A DNA stretch of 64,000 nt from Pseudoips prasinana (GCA_951640165.1 OX621263.1:15320001-15384000), one strand, 5' to 3'. Positions 41,423 to 51,725 are shown, counted from the first letter of the stretch. Numbers and translations: made by a program. The notes: generated by a model not told the origin, from the letters alone.

Positions 41423-42347
41423 ATAATATAATAATATCTAGGGACAATCTCACACAGATCATCCAAGCCCCAAACTAAGCAAAGCTTGTACTATGGGTAC
41501 CAGGCGACGATATACATACTTATATGCTCTCTTCTTTTACAAGCTGGTAAGAAACAAAATTGACTGCTCTAACCTATTGAACCAAATAAGATTTCACGCA
41601 CCTTCGAGATATCCTCGCAATACTATCACACCGCTTTGTCCACCCCTACAAAGAACTGTTCTTGGTGCTAATTCCCCAATACCCAGATTATGTAAATTGT
41701 TAAACAGCTGTAGTGACATTATTGATTTACATCACGACAATATTACTAAATTTACCAAAATTATAATTCAATATTTTTCCCAAAAATAAAATGTGTGAGT
41801 TTAATCTATTAATTAACAATTTTAATTAAGTTATTTTAAATTAATTAATTTTATGTTAGATGTACGTAGGTATATAAAAAATGTTGTACACTTTGTTCTT
41901 TAGTATTTTTTATTTATTTCTATGTATACTAATAATATGAATATTTTAGATTTTAATTTAATATTAAGCTATCATATCTGAATTATGTATTATTTTAAAT
42001 GTTGATTTTATTTGTGTTTAGATGTTTTATTTTTGTCATGTTATAATTATAATTATTTTTTTGCACTGTTAACTGTATTTTTGCATGTGGTGTTACCAGT
42101 AAGTGATTGTTACATTTAAGCATGCATATTGTCATCACAAACGAATAATAGTATTAATGTAAACAATCGTTGGTTAATCAAATAAATAAAAATATAGATA
42201 GATAAATACTTATATACATAGAAAACATCCATGACTCAGAAACAAATATTCATGCTCATCACACAAATATTTGCACTTACCGGGATTCGAACCCAGGACC
42301 ACCAGCTAGCCGTAGGCAGGAACACTACCAACTAGGCTACGGTGACC
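41423..42347 (-). mobile_element. tRNA-derived SINE split by a LINE insertion
   Basis: The 3' part of the SINE (tail to TACTTATAT) is at 41423-41522. The 5' part with A and B boxes, seen inverted as GGGATTCGAACCCAGGACCA and CCAACTAGGCTACGGTGACC, is at 42183-42347. Together they rebuild one copy of the SINE found at 9029 and 52573. The 660 bp between is a separate insertion. Confidence 0.88.
41523..42182 (+). pseudogene. 5'-truncated LINE, C-terminal ORF2 end plus 3' UTR
   Basis: The plus frame ending at 41789 includes CPPLQRTVLGANSPIPRLCK, LLNSCSDIIDLHHDNITKF, the usual end of CR1/Jockey-group LINE ORF2 proteins (RTxxGxNSPIxRLxxLxN...D). A long AT-rich 3' UTR and an AATAAATAAAAAT tail follow. 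It is inserted in plus orientation into a minus-oriented SINE. Confidence 0.82.
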
Positions 42348-42450
42348 GTCATACGGGGACCAGTAGATTGTGACTTATTGGCATAGATCTGCGACTTTAG
42401 GAAATAACTAAAAGTCATACTAGCTCAAATCATACGATCATGGCGGCCAA

Positions 42451-43111
42451 TTCATGTCACCTCTGCGCAAGATAGCCTGCAAAACGTTGATGCATTCCAT
42501 GTTCCTTCCGGCGTTCCTATTGTTTGATTTGGTTCTAAAACCTGTTACATTACATCGCCATCCATCGTCAATTAGTCATTCGTTAAAAAGCTACATTTGA
42601 ATCCAAAAATAACGTTTCATGCCACCTCTGCGCAAGATAGCCTGCAAAACGTTGATGCATTCCATGTTCCTTCCGGCGTTCCTATTGTTTGATTTGGTTC
42701 TAAAACCTGTTACATTACATCGCCATCCATCGTCAATTAGTCATTCGTTAAAAAGCTACATTTGAATCCAAAAATAACGTTTCATGCCACCTCTGCGCAA
42801 GATAGCCTGCAAAACGTTGATGCATTCCATGTTCCTTCCGGCGTTCCTATTGTTTGATTTGGTTCTAAAACCTGTTACATTACATCGCCATCCATCGTCA
42901 ATTAGTCATTCGTTAAAAAGCTACATTTGAATCCAAAAATAACGTTTCATGCCACCTCTGCGCAAGATAGCCTGCAAAACGTTGATGCATTCCATGTTCC
43001 TTCCGGCGATCCTATTGTTTGATTTGGTTCTAAAACCTGTTACATTACATCGCCATCCATCGTCAATTAGTCATTCGTTAAAAAGCTACATTTGAATCCA
43101 AAAATAACGTT
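42451..43111. repeat. Tandem repeat, 4 copies of 165 bp
   Basis: CACCTCTGCGCAAGATAGCC recurs at 42458, 42623, 42788 and 42953 with near-identical units including GTTGATGCATTCCATGTTCC, CTAAAACCTGTTACATTACA and ATCGTCAATTAGTCATTCG. The last copy has GGCGATCC for GGCGTTCC. The first copy starts within a few bases of the split-SINE region. Confidence 0.94.
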
Positions 43112-43525
43112 GAGTAAAAAGTGGCACAATGCGATATGCGGGCAGTTCAAAATTTACATATACGTATTCATTCGTTAAGAGAATGCCAACGAGATTCCTG
43201 TTAACAGGGCCGTACCTGGGGAACAACACCTATTTATGAAATGGCTAGTTTTAGAATGTTCAGGCAATTTACGGAAAACAGGTGTAGTGCAACAGTTTTT
43301 TTAAAATTAATAAACCGTTTATAGCCGAGGAGTGGAGGTAAGAGAACCGTTGCTTCTGTTCGGTGATGCTTAATGGAGTTTACTTAGCTCTATTCTAAAT
43401 TAATCATGCTCCGGGTGATGTGACGGGTTGGGTGACGCACTGAATCATGTTTACTCAGTTTGAAACGTCATTAATCCCGTTTACTAAAAAAAAAACTTGT
43501 GTGTACTTATGTACCTACACGCGTT

Positions 43526-43678
43526 AGAAGTTATACTTCTTAATACACAACTTGAACATAGTTATCAATTTTCATACCACCTAGAACTAACGTGATGCTG
43601 TTATTTTTACGATGCGCGCGCATCGTAAAAATTCACTCTCATAATTTTTCTCCATCGCGCCAAAAGAAGTATAACTTC
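43526..43678. mobile_element. 153-bp MITE with a 30-bp perfect palindrome inside
   Basis: The ends GAAGTTATACTTCTT (43527-43541) and AAGAAGTATAACTTC (43664-43678) are perfect inverted repeats. At 43603-43632 ATTTTTACGATGCGCGCGCA continues as an uninterrupted 30-bp palindrome centred on GCGCGCGC. No coding capacity. Confidence 0.75.
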
Positions 43679-43700
43679 AAAAATTAAATATTTTATTCTA

Positions 43701-43945
43701 ATGTTTGGTAATCACACACCACCATGTCAGCCAAATTATGTCAATTGCTGGACAAAAGCCTCCCCAAAGAATAGGAGATATGCTATAATCGCCACGCTTG
43801 GCAGACTGGGTTGGCGTTCGCAGTATGATGGTCATAGTACACAGATAGACGCTGCTGCCCGTCTTCTGGTAAGATATTCCCTCGGATCGACTTCTACGCC
43901 CCCCGCGGGATCAAATGGGGTGATGATATTCTGATATACATCGAC
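43701..43945 (+). repeat. Dispersed repeat shared with 14530-14790
   Basis: CAATTGCTGGACAAAAGCCT, CCCCAAAGAATAGGAGATAT, TAATCGCCACGCTTGGCAGA, GGTTGGCGTTCGCAGTATGA, GGTAAGATATTCCCTCGGAT and CCCCGCGGGATCAAATGGGG. Better preserved than the copy at 14530. The class is not identified. Confidence 0.6.
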
Positions 43946-44124
43946 GTTACCACACAGTAATGTGCGATGTCGTAATATCACACACCCATTTTTTTAATAT
44001 TATTGATTTAGGAACATAATCATAAATTTCAACTATTAAACAGGATTCAACGTAGTTAATACATTCTGCTTGAAAATATTTTAAGTTTCTTCTAAAATAT
44101 AAAATTTATTGGTAGGGTCCATAG

Positions 44125-44993
44125 TAGGAGTGGGCGTTAATTCAACGAACGGCTTTTTTTAACTGTTAATCTAATGTTAACGAATTAACTGCTTTTTGTT
44201 TACCGCAAAACCCGTTAAATCTATCAACTTTTTCATTCAACGATTTTGGCAAAGCGCATATTTTTAACTCAACGAATATGTATTCAAAAGTCGCTAACGT
44301 TATCTGAAGCTGTTAACGCGAAACCAGCTAAAATTATCAGTTTCTTCTGCGTTGAAAGAACGACTCGAAACGGAATATGCCGAGTGGACGGTAGGGCTCC
44401 TATGCGAGCGAGCGAGACGCCGCTAGCTTAAAATTGTACGAGCGAGAGTGAGAGAGATCTATGTTTCTCCATGCTCTTGCTCCATGGCTCGCGCCGCTTT
44501 GTCTTGCCGAATCGAACAGGTTTTTGCTTGTAAACATTACAATCAAATTAGTTTGTTTGAGTGTGGATGAGTGGAAATTAAGATGATTATGTGTATAAAA
44601 AATTAAAATGATTATGTACATAAAATGATTTAAACTTTTAAATACGCCTGGTATATCCTTTTTTCGCCAGCCAGTCCTAAGCCTGGAAAAGTATGAAGGG
44701 AAGTTTATTTCATTTAAATGTCGACTTTTGATCATTATTTAAAATTGACTGGTCACTCAAACAAGCTAACTTCAAAACACGAAAACGTTGGTTTGGTTTT
44801 AGCAGCCCGCGGCGTAACGTCAGCTACTTTTTCAATTTGAACAAAGTTTGCGTTTATTAACTGCTACGTTAGTATAAATCTGTTACATTAATGAAAACCT
44901 GTTAATAACGTTAACGGCTTTTTTAACAGGTTAACAGGATGAAATTAACGGCTTCGTTGCGTTAACCCAAAAATCGTTAACGACCCACCACTA
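44125..44993. mobile_element. Non-autonomous hAT element (869 bp) with 8-bp target duplication
   Basis: GTCCATAG stands directly on both sides (44117-44124 and 44994-45001). The ends are TAGGAGTGGGCGTTAA and, inverted, TAGTGGTGGGTCGTTAA, as in hAT elements. Subterminal GTTAAC-rich motifs (TGTTAACG, CGTTAACGGC, AACAGGTTAACAGG) recur near both ends and may be transposase binding sites. No transposase frame is present; the 111-residue minus frame has no motif. Confidence 0.88.
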
Positions 44994-45325
44994 GTCCATA
45001 GGCTAAGTAACTGCAAGTTAGTTTGAAGCCTTTTTTAGCATTAAAAATATATTAAGCTATTCTTGCGTATACTCCCAATTGTTTTCCAATTACGGCCCTT
45101 TGCCCTTATGAATGCTGTCAGATGAGTAATGAAGACCGCAAAATGTATAAAAACTCGCTTTCATTATGAAAATGTTGAGTTAAAATATTTATGTGCAGAT
45201 TCCACAATGATACGTTGGCCCAGGAATGTAGAAAAACGTTGAATAGCATCTATACAAGAGTTTCATTAGTAGACTAGTTACCTTAGCGAATGCCACACTA
45301 CAGCTATATTCAATTATATGTAATA

Positions 45326-45400
45326 CTAGCGGCCCGGTACGTGCTTCGCTACGTATAAGGCATAGTAATAAAAAAATGATTATTAAGTTCATTTATTCAA
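45326..45400 (-). mobile_element. Possible Helitron 3' end
   Basis: On the minus strand GCGAAGCACGTACCGGGCCG CTAG followed by T resembles the GC-rich, CTAG-ended tails elsewhere in the window. The matching 5' end was not found and the hairpin is weak. Confidence 0.35.
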
Positions 45401-46149
45401 ACAAAAAAATATTTTAAATTGCTAAAAGATGTTGATTTTACACGTTTTCAAGACTTTTTTAAATTTTCTCTACGTACAAACCTTCCCTGGACTTCCACGA
45501 ATAATTCAAGACCAAAATTAGTAACAGAATAAGTTTAATGCAACTGGCAATGAGCGCTTGGCTACTAAAAACTTAGCTGCTAAAACTACAGACATATCTA
45601 TGTCCTTGACGGGGAATTGACATAAAATCGTCATGTAATTATAAGCTCGAGTTTTTAAATCGAACTTATAAATGAGAACCTGTAGTTTATGAGCCCAGAC
45701 TTATTAAATTTGGGTATAATATATGTTCTTTATACCCAAAATTTAACCTACGAATAGGTTGTATCAGGGTTCAAAATCATAGTTCCATTATAAGTTTAAA
45801 TCCTCACGGACCGAACGCTCGAAATTGTGATTCGGCATTCGGAAGCTCCTATTTGATTTTATAATGTTAATGTCAATCATTTGGCACTTGTCTTTACATT
45901 ACACAGTCTGTTAGGTGTAGTATCTGTATTCTGTATAGGTTGTCAGCCGTGTAAGAATAAGGTCTACAGTCTAATAGAATAAGATAAGCCGTTAGAACAA
46001 TAATTACCATTTATAACTTTAATTTAGTTCAGTACATAGCCAATTAAAGCGTGGAAAACCTATCCTCTACTATTGAGGTGCAATATTCGTGCAGTTTACA
46101 TACATAAGTTGACATGTAAACGGATTTAAGCATTCCGATACAATTCCCA
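45401..46149. other. No recognised feature
   Basis: AT-rich spacer with one small hairpin around 45704-45742 (AAATTTGGGTATAA paired with TTATACCCAAAATTT). Confidence 0.4.
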
Positions 46150-46390
46150 GTATATGAAATGGCATGGGGTATAACATCGATCGGGGGGGCTACCGCCAAA
46201 GAAGCCGATCATCGTGATCGCGATCGGCAATCATTCATTCAATCGGCTTCAACGTTGAAAATAGATTCCAGACCATTTATGACGTCACACGTACTCATGG
46301 AAGCCGATTGAACGCATTATTAAGACATTTTTAACCTTCATCTATTTGAACGCCGATCACTATAACTATGACCGGCGAATTAGGCGGGAC
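46150..46390. repeat. Dispersed repeat related to 58720-58860
   Basis: AATCGGCTTCAACGTTGAAA, GATTCCAGACCATTTATGAC and the later TTTTTAACCTTCATCTATTT, GAACGCCGATC match, in inverse orientation, the body next to the tRNA-like head at 58863-58945. It is internally repetitive, with several GCCGATxx/ATCGGC palindromic words. Confidence 0.6.
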
Positions 46391-46974
46391 CCCTGGATAG
46401 GTATTATATCTTAGAAAACTCTTATTTTGCGATAATTTTTCGATATCGCTAACTGCCATTTTATAACTAAAAGAACTTTTGAACGCAACTTTTGAATATA
46501 TCAGATCGGTACCGATTATTTACTTTTTGAATGCAACACTTGAATATAGCGGATCGATACCGATTATTACTATCGGAATCGTATATTTAAGTAACGTCAT
46601 TGGTTATTTAGATATACAGACATTTTCTAAACTTGCTCATCATTACCCATAACTCGGAAAATTATTAAACGAATATACGTAGAATTGGCTCAAAATAGAA
46701 CATCGATTTCCATACACGTAGGCTGTATGAATAGCAAAGTAGGTATGTTCAAGGAGAAAAGATACAAATATTGATAGGCATAATGATAGTATGAGATCCG
46801 AGGACATTATTCCTATGTTCACATGGTTTTATGCTAAATATAAGAAGAGGAGAATATTTTAGGAACTGACGCCAAAGTTACCCTTAAAAAACGCTTAAAC
46901 TTTAAACACAAGGATTTTGAAAAATTTACATTATATAGGTTTTATTAATATTATAGTTATTTATTATTATTAAC

Positions 46975-47080
46975 ATAAAATATATTATAATTCTATAATG
47001 AATTATAATATATTTTAATTCATTATAGAATTATAATGAATTAATATATTATAACTCTATAATGAATTATAATATCATCG
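46975..47080. repeat. AT-rich palindromic simple repeat
   Basis: AATTCTATAATGAATTATAA, its complement, and ATTATAACTCTATAATGAAT alternate three to four times. It can fold on itself but lacks element borders. Confidence 0.7.
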
Positions 47081-47090
47081 TTATCATCAT

Positions 47091-47160
47091 CATATCAGCC
47101 GAAAGACGTCCACAGATAGACATAGGCCTACCCCAGAGATCTCCACAATTGTCGGGCTAG
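47091..47160 (-). mobile_element. RTE-type LINE 3'-end fragment (~70 bp)
   Basis: ATCATCATATCAGCCGAAAG, ACGTCCACAGATAGAC and CCCCAGAGATCTCCACAATT match the RTE 3' terminus at 50874. An (ATC)-rich lead-in at 47080 is the microsatellite-like tail of the RTE family. It breaks off where the next LINE begins. Confidence 0.75.
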
Positions 47161-47585
47161 GAACATTTGTTAAAAATCATTCGTCATTATTTGACAAAGC
47201 CAAAAATTCATTATGTAAAATAGGCAAATATTCCCGTGATGAAACCAAATTAATGATACCAAAATGCAATACAGCGCTCCATAAAAAGAATAGTAGCATG
47301 ATGGCAATCAAAGTATTCAATTCAATACCTAAAGAACTAAGAGAATTACCCCTAAGAGTTTTTCAAAAGAAACTTAAACAATGGTTATTGGACAAGTGCC
47401 CATATGAATTCAAAGAAATTTATGATTATAGTTATTAAGACAACAATTAAGGATATTTCTGTACTAGTATGTATGCCATCCAGTTTATGAATTGTATAAT
47501 CAAAATTAATTTTATACTTACTACTTAATTGTTATTACCTTAATTTCTGACATTTACTCAATAAAAAATAAAATAAATAAAATAA
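47161..47585 (+). pseudogene. 5'-truncated LINE (CR1/Jockey group), C-terminal ORF2 end
   Basis: The frame to 47438 encodes MAIKVFNSIPKELRELPLRV, FQKKLKQWLLDKCPYEFKEI, matching the end of Jockey/CR1-group ORF2 (xxIKxFNxLPxxIxxLP...FKxxLKxWLLxxxFY). A short 3' UTR and an (AATAA)n tail end at about 47585, abutting the tail of the oppositely oriented LINE at 47590. Confidence 0.8.
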
Positions 47586-47589
47586 ATAA

Positions 47590-49630
47590 AAAAGGTTTTT
47601 ATTCACGTAGACTTTAAAAAAGCGCTTGTAAATAGTCAGAACATGTTTGTAGTAATATAGTTGTATACATTAGATATTATTTCTAGTAACATAGATATTT
47701 AGGTACATCTTGTATGAAAACATTTATAAAATTTATTTTATTACAGAAATGATATTTAGCTAGCTCGTATCAAGTTATTGTCAAGAGATTATGTTTAATT
47801 ATCTAGTTTAAGTCTAATATTTTTACTACATATTGTCAATGGTTCTGTCTATATTAAAGGTATTATTATTATGACGGACCTTGTGTTAATAACGACGGTC
47901 GCGCTTTAATGCTACCACCGGATCCAATGCGCCCCAACTGAGAAGACCCAGCGAAACAAACTCAGTGGGTTCATCTACTACCGGTTTCAACACGACCCAG
48001 TTGAGACGGTCCGGCGAAACATACTCAAGCGGGCATGAACACGGGATTTGGTCCAATTAGAGTAATTATTTAGTAGGCAAACACAATATATGCTCGATCG
48101 GTTGTCTGAATGCTTATTATTTTAGATTATATTTAGGTATACAAAAGAAAAACTTCGAAACAATAACATTATTCATTTTGAGACAGAGTCAATAATTTTA
48201 AATTAAGTATATGATAGCAATCATTTACAGATAGTTCACGTAACACAGCAGATCAGTCATGTCTATATGGCTACAAGATCTCCAGCGAGCAATGTGCAGG
48301 TAGGAAGTGAGAGCCAGACGTCTTTGTCATCGATGTACTCTTTAGTGGTGTAATAACCCCTAGCCATAAGTATACGTTTAATATGTGTTTTAAAACTTGT
48401 GTCAGGCAGATCAGTAATTTGAGTAGGAAGCTTGTTATAAAACCTAATACAATTTCCTAAAAATGATTTATTAGTTTTGCTTACTCTAAAGCCTGGCATG
48501 GCTAGTTTGTTTTTATTCCTAGTATTTATATTATGCAGTTCACTTTTCTTTTTATAATTATGAATATTTTTTCTAACAAACATTATATTCTGATATATAT
48601 ATTCCGATGGCACAGTAAGTATATTTATTTCTTTAAACAAATTTCGCAAAGAATCGCGACTGCCTAAACCATAAATGGCTCTGACTGCTCTTTTCTGCAA
48701 TACAAAAATAGTACCTATGTCAGCCGCCGAACCCCACAGCAGAATGCCATACGACATAATGCTATGAAAGTACGCGAAATACACTAATCTAGCAGTTTGT
48801 TCATCTGACAATTGCCTTATTTTCCAGACAGCATAGGAAGCCGAACTTAATTTACCTGCTAACTTTTCAATCTGAGGACCCCATTGCAATTTTGAATCAA
48901 GTGTCAATCCTAAAAATACGGTCGATGGGACTAGATCTAATATTTTCGCATTAAGTGCAACTGTTGGTACAATTTGAGTCACATTCGGCAATGAGAACCT
49001 GATGCATTTAGTTTTCCCTGCATTTAACAAGAGATTATTTGCCGAAAACCATTCTGATATAAAGCTGAGTGTTTTATTATGCTCAATAAGATCTTTATCC
49101 TTTCTATTTACTTTAAATATGAGCGAAGTATCATCAGCGAACAAAACTATGTCTGATACTTTCTCTACCAGATAAGGGAGATCATTTATATAAACTAGAA
49201 ATAAAAATGGGCCCAATATAGATCCTTGGGGCACCCCCATTTTCACAGGATGACGTGCCGAAGTGGCACCGCCTATCGAAACCATCTGTTGTCGCCCCGA
49301 TAAATAGGACATCACAAGATCAAGAGATGTGCCAGATATTCCATAGTACTTCAGTTTAACAACGAGCGTACGATGATCAACGCAATCGAAAGCCTTAGAG
49401 AGATCACAGAAAACTCCCAGCGCATCCTGTGATCCCTCCCAAGCCTCCAATATTGACCTAATTAATGTGCAACCTGCATCCTGAGTAGAGCCGCCCCTTG
49501 TAAACCCGAACTGCCTGTTATGCAATATCTCATTCACGTTAAAGTGCGACAACATTAGGCTGAGCATCAGCTTTTCAAATATTTTACTTAAAGCTGGCAG
49601 TATTGAGATAGGCCTATAATTCGTGGCAAT
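47590..49630 (-). mobile_element. 5'-truncated LINE (Jockey/CR1 group), RT end and 3' UTR
   Basis: It contains the reverse transcriptase frame 49567-48263 (extending open to about 49625) and a 3' UTR of about 670 bp to a T/A-rich tail at 47590. That 3' UTR is the source type of the 400-bp fragment at 18139-18543. The 5' part of ORF2 with the endonuclease and all of ORF1 are missing. Confidence 0.88.
48263..49567 (-). CDS. LINE reverse transcriptase, C-terminal part, uninterrupted
   Basis: The open frame runs on upstream of the first Met to NYRPISILPALSKIFEKL, so it is the truncated end of ORF2. RT motifs in order: FGFTRGGSTQDA (fingers), FCDLSKAFDCVDH (motif A), GVPQGSILGPFLFLVYINDL (motif B), VLFADDTSLIF (motif C, the catalytic FADD), then FLGLTLDSKLQW and the thumb, and a C-terminal FYNKLPTQITDLPDTSFKTH. 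The enzyme copies LINE RNA at a nicked genomic target. No stop interrupts the 434 residues, so the insertion is rather young, but it cannot move itself. Confidence 0.9.
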   Translation of the reverse strand: MLSLMLSHFNVNEILHNRQFGFTRGGSTQDAGCTLIRSILEAWEGSQDALGVFCDLSKAFDCVDHRTLVVKLKYYGISGTSLDLVMSYLSGRQQMVSIGGATSARHPVKMGVPQGSILGPFLFLVYINDLPYLVEKVSDIVLFADDTSLIFKVNRKDKDLIEHNKTLSFISEWFSANNLLLNAGKTKCIRFSLPNVTQIVPTVALNAKILDLVPSTVFLGLTLDSKLQWGPQIEKLAGKLSSASYAVWKIRQLSDEQTARLVYFAYFHSIMSYGILLWGSAADIGTIFVLQKRAVRAIYGLGSRDSLRNLFKEINILTVPSEYIYQNIMFVRKNIHNYKKKSELHNINTRNKNKLAMPGFRVSKTNKSFLGNCIRFYNKLPTQITDLPDTSFKTHIKRILMARGYYTTKEYIDDKDVWLSLPTCTLLAGDLVAI

Positions 49631-50220
49631 TAAATGATTAATAATGACATTATATATGACTTATGGATAATGTTGATTTATAAACTGAATGAATTTATAG
49701 TATAAATAGCATTTATTATTATGTGTGTATAATATTGTGTTCATGTAATATTTACTTGCCGTGCTAACGGCGATGCATGCTGTCCATTCTATTTTTAAAC
49801 ATCCTGTAAACCATTTTCGACGTAAATAAATAAATTATTATTATTGCACTATCCATAAAAATTTACCTAAATGAATTTTTGTTAAGTTTCAACTTCATTT
49901 TGTAATACTTTTGGCTCACGTATATGAACAAGTCAAATGTGAAAGAGTCAAAATGGAGTGTAAAGTTCTCCTTTACACTCCATTTTGACTCTTATACAAA
50001 AATTTATAAGGGCGATTGTAGTAATACGATAGAATTAAGTGGTTTCAGCCTTATCAATGTTATTTCTTGAGTGTCAACATCAAGAATAAGAAATAAAAAA
50101 AAAATCAAATTGAAATTACTTAAGTATTTGCACTTTTAGTTCTGTAATTTAATTTAGTAACTTTAGACTGAGTAAATAAAAGTGTCGTCGCGTCGTCGCG
50201 TATTGACTCATATTGAACTC
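49631..50220. other. Spacer with a perfect 22-bp fold-back
   Basis: AT-rich. The only clear structure is the hairpin at 49944-49992. Confidence 0.45.
49944..49992. repeat. Perfect 22-bp fold-back with 5-nt loop
   Basis: AGAGTCAAAATGGAGTGTAA AG, loop TTCTC, then its exact reverse complement. No flanking duplication was seen. Confidence 0.92.
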
Positions 50221-50232
50221 TGGAACAGCTTT

Positions 50233-50365
50233 TTAGGGTTCTATACCCAGAGAGTAACAACGGAACCACATTACTAAGCCTCCAGTGGCCGTCCGTACGT
50301 CTATCTGTTTGTTTGTCAACCGGCTGTACTTCATAAGCCATAGGTAGCCAGCTGAAATTTTCACA
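50233..50365 (-). repeat. Fragment of the GGGTTCCGTACCCAAAGGG repeat family
   Basis: TTTTTAGGGTTCTATACCCA, CCACATTACTAAGCCTCC, GTCTATCTGTTTGTTTGTCA and GCTGAAATTTTCACA match inverted to 25950-26160. Confidence 0.6.
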
Positions 50366-50639
50366 GAATTTATTAAGACGTTTTCACACAAATTAAATAA
50401 TATTTAATCAGTGTAGTCGTTTGTAGCCAGGCATATCGTCGAATCTAAACCTAACTGGTTATTTCTTAGTGTGAACGTCATATAAAATTGCATTGATTGA
50501 TGTACTACTGACCCAGCCCGGATGCGTGCATGTTTTATTCAATTGAATTCCAGCTGAGTTTTACCACTTCACATGTCTAAATATAGAGACTGTGTCCTCG
50601 ATCCTACACATCACCAAGACAACTAAATTAATAGATTTC

Positions 50640-50730
50640 CGTGACACTTGACAAAGCGCCATCTAGCCCAAACTAAGCAAATCTTGTACCATGAATACTA
50701 GACAACGGATTGTTATATTTATCCACTTTT
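50640..50730 (-). repeat. SINE tail fragment
   Basis: CATCTAGCCCAAACTAAGCA, AATCTTGTACCATGAATACT is the inverted, degraded tail shared by the SINEs at 9029 and 30855. Confidence 0.55.
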
Positions 50731-50873
50731 TTAAGTAAAAACGAAATTGAATTCACTTTTTTAAGTAAAAACGAATTGTTTAGGCGCGTTAAGTACTTTT
50801 GATTGAACAACAATTATGAAACGGTCATCGTCACGTCACGCTTCCCACGTGCTATCATCATCTTCATCATGAT

Positions 50874-51165
50874 ATCAGCCGAAAGACGTCCACTGATGGA
50901 CAAAGGTTTCCCCAAGGATCTCCACAATAGCCGGTCCTATGCTGCCCGCATCCAGTGGCTTTGCGCGACCATTGCAAGATCGTCGGTCCACCTTGTAGGG
51001 GGCCTACACGCGCTGCGTCTTCCGGTTCGTGGTAGCCACTCGAGAACTTTTTTGCCCCATCGGCCGTCGTTTCTACGAGCTATATGCCCTGCCCACTGCC
51101 ACTTCAGTTTGGCAATTCCTTGGCCTATGTCGGCTACTTTGATTCGCCTGTGTATAACTATTATA
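50874..51165 (-). pseudogene. RTE-type LINE C-terminal fragment
   Basis: It has the TATCAGCCGAAAGACGTCCA terminus after an ATCATCTTCATCATGA tail. On the minus strand it keeps the codons for the AGHIARR.DGRW(G)KK..E..P conserved end, but with frame damage. The best preserved long copy of this 3' end in the window. Confidence 0.78.
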
Positions 51166-51486
51166 TTGTAGATTATTTAAAAGTATAAAAAATAGTTTTC
51201 ATTTCTGTCAGCAGTCCCCAAATATTGCCCCGCGTGTTATTTTTGTAAGTTTATACATATAATAAACAGAATACATCCAGTCAAGACAACTACGTTTATG
51301 AACACATATATTTGTTTTGTGCGAGGATCGAACCGGCAGCCTTAGAAGGCAGGTTCTTAATTTCACATTTCTTATGCACGGCGTCCGTTACACTATAGGC
51401 TTTGCTGTCAGTTTCACCACAATTAACACAGACGGATAACCTATCGTCTAATACATTGACTGCTACGCACCGTTGAAGCTAATAGC

Positions 51487-51725
51487 CAGATGCTCTAACC
51501 GGTCCTAAGTGATTAGCGAAGTTAAGTAACAAGGTACGCGGTCAGTCCATAGATGGGTGACCACCAAGGTGATTTGTTTTCTGAGCGTGGATGGTACGTT
51601 CAGATGCCGGCCCGGGTTGTAGCTATTAGGCAACAGTCGTTAAGCCATGTATGACAGAGGCATACTGGACGGCTTGAACAACTCTGACACCAGGGCAACC
51701 ACTGCCAATACGATAAGTAACCGGT
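51487..51725 (+). mobile_element. 5S-rRNA-derived SINE
   Basis: The head AAGTGATTAGCGAAGTTAAG, TAACAAGGTACGCGGTCAGT, CCATAGATGGGTGACCACC matches the 3' half of 5S rRNA (GATCACCGAAGTTAAG...GGTCAGT...TGGATGGGTGACCGCC), including the internal box C promoter. A body with GCCGGCCCGGGTTGTAGCTA, TTAGGCAACAGTCG and AACAACTCTGACACCAGGGC follows. Other copies are at 52345, 63625 and, in parts, 25690, 27590 and 36725. Confidence 0.82.

Noticed and set aside
42451..43111. CRISPR-like array
   Set aside because: Four contiguous 165-bp units without variable spacers, in a eukaryotic genome; an ordinary tandem repeat.
44400..44735. 111-residue frame as hAT transposase
   Set aside because: No BED finger, no dimerisation-domain motif and no catalytic pattern; the element is non-autonomous.
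49944..49992. microRNA precursor
   Set aside because: The 22-bp stem is perfect with a 5-nt loop, too short for Drosha/Dicer processing and without bulges. The same holds for 11337-11381.
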